Source: Musa acuminata AAA Group (lineage: Eukaryota > Streptophyta > Magnoliopsida > Zingiberales > Musaceae). Taken from it: a stretch of DNA of 64,000 bases. Shown here piece by piece: positions 60,076-64,000 of this stretch (positions are counted from its first letter, which is position 1; each line of letters begins with the position of its first letter). A program made the position numbers and the translations under genes. The notes beneath the pieces were generated by a model. That model had not been told where the DNA came from. It worked only from the letters and a program-made list of their open reading frames with translations, and did no database searches. Where the stretch lies: contig NC_088348.1 in the NCBI RefSeq assembly GCF_036884655.1, positions 26,153,501 to 26,217,500 of the forward strand, read 5' to 3'.

Positions 60076-63064
60076 TATCAGGAACTCTTTTGACTCTAAA
60101 GCTAACTAAAATTCTTCACTCGTGATCTTTATATTATGAAACCTTAAAACAAATTAATCTTCGACAATTTGGCAGCCTTTTGTCTTCTAAATTTTCTTTC
60201 TAGTTCTCATGCACTCATGTACCTTCCTAAGAAAAAAAACACTTGGGGTGTATGTGGCAAACATTAAACTTTCTGACACCTCACAAGTTATGCTAAGGAA
60301 AATTTATCAATTCATATACTCATGAAGGACACACACGTCATCTACATAAAAAGCAGGAGATATGCTTTAATTTCGTCTTCACAAAACATGAAAGAGATGT
60401 TTTGAGTTTTTTGAGTCATCATAGGTGTGACTTATTATCGTTGCTATTGTTGTTGGAGATATGATTTGTTATGTAAACAAAATCTTTGGTTGTTCTTTTA
60501 TTCTTGTTCATATTGATTTGATTGTGTTAAATGCATGTATTGTTTTTATTGTTGCGGAGTTACGGTGTAAATTGCATTAATGTTTTTATTGTTGGAGAGA
60601 GGCTTATGCACTTATTGAGTATTTGTTGTAAATATTCATTCACACTTTTTGTTGATTTTTTTAGACAAAGAAATCTGTATGCTTGTGATAGAATCCTGAT
60701 TCCAACATAAGCATTAATGGCACTGTTGATAACGGTGAACATCGAATGAAATGAATGGATCCAGAGGCTCTACCAGAAAGCAAATAGGGACATAATAAAC
60801 TTCTAGAGACCATGTTGCTACATACTCATTAGTTGCTTTTCCGAAGTTCTTATTCGTGTGTTTTGAAATTTATAGTCTATCTTAGTTTAATTAGGCTGTT
60901 ATCAACTATAATTGAGGACTTTTACCTGTGGTTGTGTTGTGAGATAGGTTAATATATTATATGTGTTCTCCTCGAATGTTGTTGAGGGTGAAGAGGGCCA
61001 ACTCAAGTTAGCCCAATCCTGTTGGCTCAATCTGGGATCAATTTGGTCTGTGGTTTAAGGGCGAGACAATTGAGCTCCCCGTGAATCATGTAAAGGTGCA
61101 TGCATGTCACCTCAGTTTCTTCATCGTTTTCAGAATGGACTCTTTGATTTTGACTGAACTCTTCTTTCGAACTCGTGCATGCGACTTGCAATATTTATTC
61201 TATTTATGCAGAGCTCTCAATCTGTGAGATCACTGACTAGGCTCACGTGCCCCATAGATCGAGGAAGCTTCCCAGTTCATACAGCGGACTATCTATCTCA
61301 TGTCTACGATGCTGGTAAGTGGATTCTGTCTTCTTCTTGATGAGTCTCATGGAATGTTTGTTTGGAAAATAACTGGTCAAGATTCAAACGCTGACCTCCC
61401 GTATCTCCCCGCCTACTTTTCTCCGCTCATGTGCCTGTGCGCCTGACATGACCTTCGTTGATTCCATCGCCTTCATAATTAGTTAGCTATCGTTTCAGCA
61501 CCATAGAAGATAATATTTTTATCTGCAGTATTATTGACTTACGCTCATATTAACATATGAGATAGAGATCATTAGCAGTACACATTTGACTTCATTCTTT
61601 TTCATGAGTTTCTTTTTTTTCATGTGCAGTCAATTGTTCATTTATTTTAATCCAATGCCTGTTTTCTTTTTTTTTTTTACTTTTGGCAGCTTTCAGTTTG
61701 AAGCTGAATTTTTCTCTTATAGTTATATAATGAAATTATTTTTTTTCTCGGTTAGAAAAATATCTATAAATTCCACCTCAAATTGTTCAATTTGGTGAGT
61801 GAGTATTAGGGAGATTAAGCAACTGCTTCATCCATCCAAAAGAAAACCTAAGACTAATCTTTACTAAGTATAATTATTTTTGGATAATTTAATTTAAAAA
61901 TATCCTTAAAATTCGTACTGTTAGTTTACTAAGTTTATTATTGTTAGTGATGTAATTTAAATTTTGGTTATGATTAGATAATGATTTAGAAGTTGAGTAG
62001 GATTAGAACTTTATGATCAAATAGACTAGAAGTTCTATGTTACTAGGCTTATAAAAGAGGATGCATGACACCCTAGTCAACGCGAAGAGAGAGGAACAGC
62101 CCAACTCTAGAGAGAAGAGAGAGGGTGCCACATCTTAGAGAGAGGAGTGGTAGCTTAAGTGAAACATTGTTTGCTTCTTAATAAAGCACTCTTTTCTTCA
62201 TCTATTGTTTTCTCTTTCTTCTTCTCTTTTATTTTGTGGGTTTGAAATCTAACATGATGTTAGAGCTGTTCTATTTCAAATAATTATTGTCAATATAAAC
62301 TACAAGGGTATAAATAAGTCATTCAATTTCATAAAGATTTATATGTTAAAAATAAACTGTGTGATAAATACAAAAGCAGTGACTTGAATCGCCTCTACCT
62401 GAGCTTCCTACATAAATCACAGATTAAATGTACTAAGGAAAAGAGGTGCATGAGGACAAGGCTTCGATGGGAGCATAAAGGACCAGTTGATTTATATTTG
62501 CAGCGAGAAAGAAGACTCCCAATTCTCCGTTCTATTCTTTGTTCACCAACTAAACCCACTGCTTGTTGGCTTTTCTTCTATGGTCTGACATTCTTCTGCC
62601 ATTAGTTTCTGAAAAGGATTTCTTCATGGCTGATGACCACAATTGATGCCTTCTCTTAACCTTTTACACTAATCCAGTAGAAGCTTTTCAAAACTTGACC
62701 TAGTTAACAATTAGGAAAATAAGTATCCTAACAAAATTATGAATATATACGTATATACATACATCAAAGTTTGACTCCAAGTTTTGTCGTCTTTTTCTCC
62801 TCTTTCCATGTTATTTCGGAGCTCATATGATAAGTGTATTTAATGGAGCCAAAAGTTTTTCGTTCCTTCCCACCCGCTTATTACCTGTGCTATGAGATCA
62901 ATGTGCTGTACTTTTTGGACTCACTCCATATTCAACCCGTGCTGTACTTCTTAGACTCACTCGCGAGTTCAACCCCATACCTTTTGGGGTAATATGATTA
63001 CTAGTATCTACTTTGAAAGACGCTTGCTAATATGTTTATAATTAGACAAATATATGAATTTGTT

Positions 63065-63067
<3 letters not shown>

Positions 63068-63098
<31 letters not shown>
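63068..63098. repeat. (AT)n microsatellite
   Basis: About 31 bp of uninterrupted AT. Confidence 0.95.
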
Positions 63099-63099
<1 letters not shown>

Positions 63100-63551
63100 C
63101 TACGTGAAAATTTTTCTTGCTTACAAGGAACGTGTTCTTTTTATTCTTAATTTTTTGATAAATGGTCAAATATTTTTAATGAATACAAAATTGTTATTAT
63201 TTTTTTAATCCGTATCTACAGTCCCACAGTCGTCATTCTGCTTGACTCAATTTACTTTAGATTAGGGTTCGATTCTTCATGACTAAAATGTAACATTTGA
63301 TGAGAGCGATAGTGTATTCGATGTATTTACCTTAGACGACAAAGTTGAATCAAAATCGGCAATTGTTGATTAGGGAAAAAGAGGGGCTCGAATTGGAACC
63401 TGTGCTCCATTAACTGAGTCCCACGTCGGACAGTCACTAATCGAAGTACTAGTTGACGTTTGTCGTTTCTTTTGGTCACTCTATATTAGTCGAGAAAGAA
63501 TGGAGCGTCCTCTCTCCCACAATAAACCGAACCCGCTCTTTCCTCCCGCAG

Positions 63552-63559
63552 TATATAAA
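63552..63559 (+). promoter_or_regulatory. TATA box of the ERF gene
   Basis: TATATAAA lies 36 bp upstream of the predicted start codon and is followed by a short CT-rich leader. Such a short distance implies a very short 5' UTR. Confidence 0.65.
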
Positions 63560-63587
63560 TCTCTCTCACTCCGCGCTCTTCCCCGCC

Positions 63588-64000
63588 ATGGAGCACCATC
63601 TCGGCGTCGACGACTCCTCCACCCTCGACTTCTTACCCCACCAACTCCACGCCGCCGACTTCGAGTCCCTCCTCGCCGACCTCCCTCCATCATCCACCCC
63701 TCCTCCTCTCCATTACGCCGCCGTCGAACCGACCCTATCCATGCCCCTCCCGCCGGCCCCGTTTGCCGAGTCGTGGCCACGGGAATCGGCGGGCGTATCA
63801 TCCGAGGCGGAGGATCAAGCCGTCGGGCGGCGGTACCGTGGCGTCAGGCAGCGGCCCTGGGGGAAGTTCGCGGCGGAGATCCGGGACCCCAACCGTCGGG
63901 GGTCCAGGATCTGGCTCGGGACCTACTCCACCGCCTTGGAGGCGGCGAGGGCGTATGACCGCGCCGCCTTCCGGATGCGCGGCTGCAGGGCCATCCTCAA
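63588..64000 (+). CDS. AP2/ERF transcription factor, ERF group IX-like (3'-truncated by window edge)
   Basis: An intronless frame starts at ATG 63588 in CCGCCATGG context and stays open to the window end (137 codons plus 2 bases). After an acidic, Pro-rich N-terminus ([17 protein letters not shown]...) comes one AP2/ERF domain: [19 protein letters not shown] (83-101), then [19 protein letters not shown] (107-125) and [12 protein letters not shown]. The Ala and Asp of the AAEIRD block mark ERF-type rather than DREB-type DNA binding (GCC-box). Single-domain intronless ERFs with this sequence fall in group IX, which acts in ethylene, jasmonate and pathogen responses. The C-terminal part is outside the window. 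A Cys replaces the usual Ser in RMRG-S-RA. Confidence 0.93.
   Translation, partial: MEHHLGVDDSSTLDFLPHQLHAADFESLLADLPPSSTPPPLHYAAVEPTLSMPLPPAPFAESWPRESAGVSSEAEDQAVGRRYRGVRQRPWGKFAAEIRDPNRRGSRIWLGTYSTALEAARAYDRAAFRMRGCRAIL

Larger units (their letters stand above)
56636..63551. other. Intergenic region between the NRG2-like and ERF genes
   Basis: About 6.9 kb. It begins with the NRG2-like promoter. A possible transcribed but non-coding locus lies at 57.7-61.3 kb, and a tRNA-derived-looking repeat near 59.83-60.07 kb. AT-rich DNA follows, with an (AT)n tract at 63068-63098. No protein gene could be supported. Confidence 0.4.

Noticed and set aside
63500..63958. 152-codon frame overlapping the ERF gene
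   Set aside because: It is in a different frame from the AP2 domain and starts upstream of the TATA box; a shadow of the real ERF frame that starts at 63588.
1..64000. CRISPR array, bacterial operon or novel defence system
   Set aside because: The window is a plant nuclear chromosome. The regularly spaced repeats at 48 kb have no spacers and lie inside an LTR element.

Overview
This is nuclear DNA from a flowering plant. The genes are split by GT-AG introns, exons are GC-rich in an AT-rich background, and plant-only families are present. The strongly GC-rich exons of the MYB, galactinol synthase, ERF and NRG2-like genes fit a monocot. A Musaceae-like (banana/Ensete) source is my guess from the overall look of the sequence and is not shown by any single feature.

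Eight protein-coding genes can be modelled from the sequence. In order they are: the 3' end of a GPN1/QQT2-type GPN-loop GTPase (1-414, +); a mitochondrial complex I NDUFA5/B13 subunit with a 4.6 kb intron (5289-10427, +); a land-plant glycerol-3-phosphate acyltransferase of the GPAT1-3/RAM2 type (11978-14276, +); an R2R3-MYB factor resembling subgroup 20/MYB62 (21845-22863, -); a galactinol synthase (29695-30892, +); a GDSL esterase/lipase with a GC-AG intron (34396-35774, +); a multi-pass membrane protein of the rolling-stone-like family (36287-46180, +, 8 exons); and a DUF630/DUF632 (NRG2-like) protein (52146-56635, -). The 5' part of a group IX ERF factor runs off the right edge (63588-64000, +). 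The genes are unrelated in pathway. There is no cluster or operon; this is ordinary gene-plus-repeat plant chromosome.

Between and inside the genes lie mobile and foreign sequences. A 174 bp fold-back MITE with a 5 bp target duplication sits at 937-1110. A decayed nuclear copy of plastid DNA carries antisense ycf1 and trnN-GUU (about 2027-4430). A truncated Ty1/copia element keeps one LTR, a primer-binding site and a gag with a nonsense codon (32136-33936). A tandem array of LTR-like units (about 36.85-40.5 kb) has amplified inside intron 1 of the rolling-stone-like gene. A complete-looking non-autonomous LTR retrotransposon (47425-49587) has an AAAGT target duplication, and its whole interior is a perfectly phased array of 53 bp monomers. 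That element is the most unusual object in the window. The rest (14.3-21.8, 22.9-29.6 and 56.6-63.5 kb) is mostly AT-rich intergenic DNA with microsatellites and weak repeat traces.
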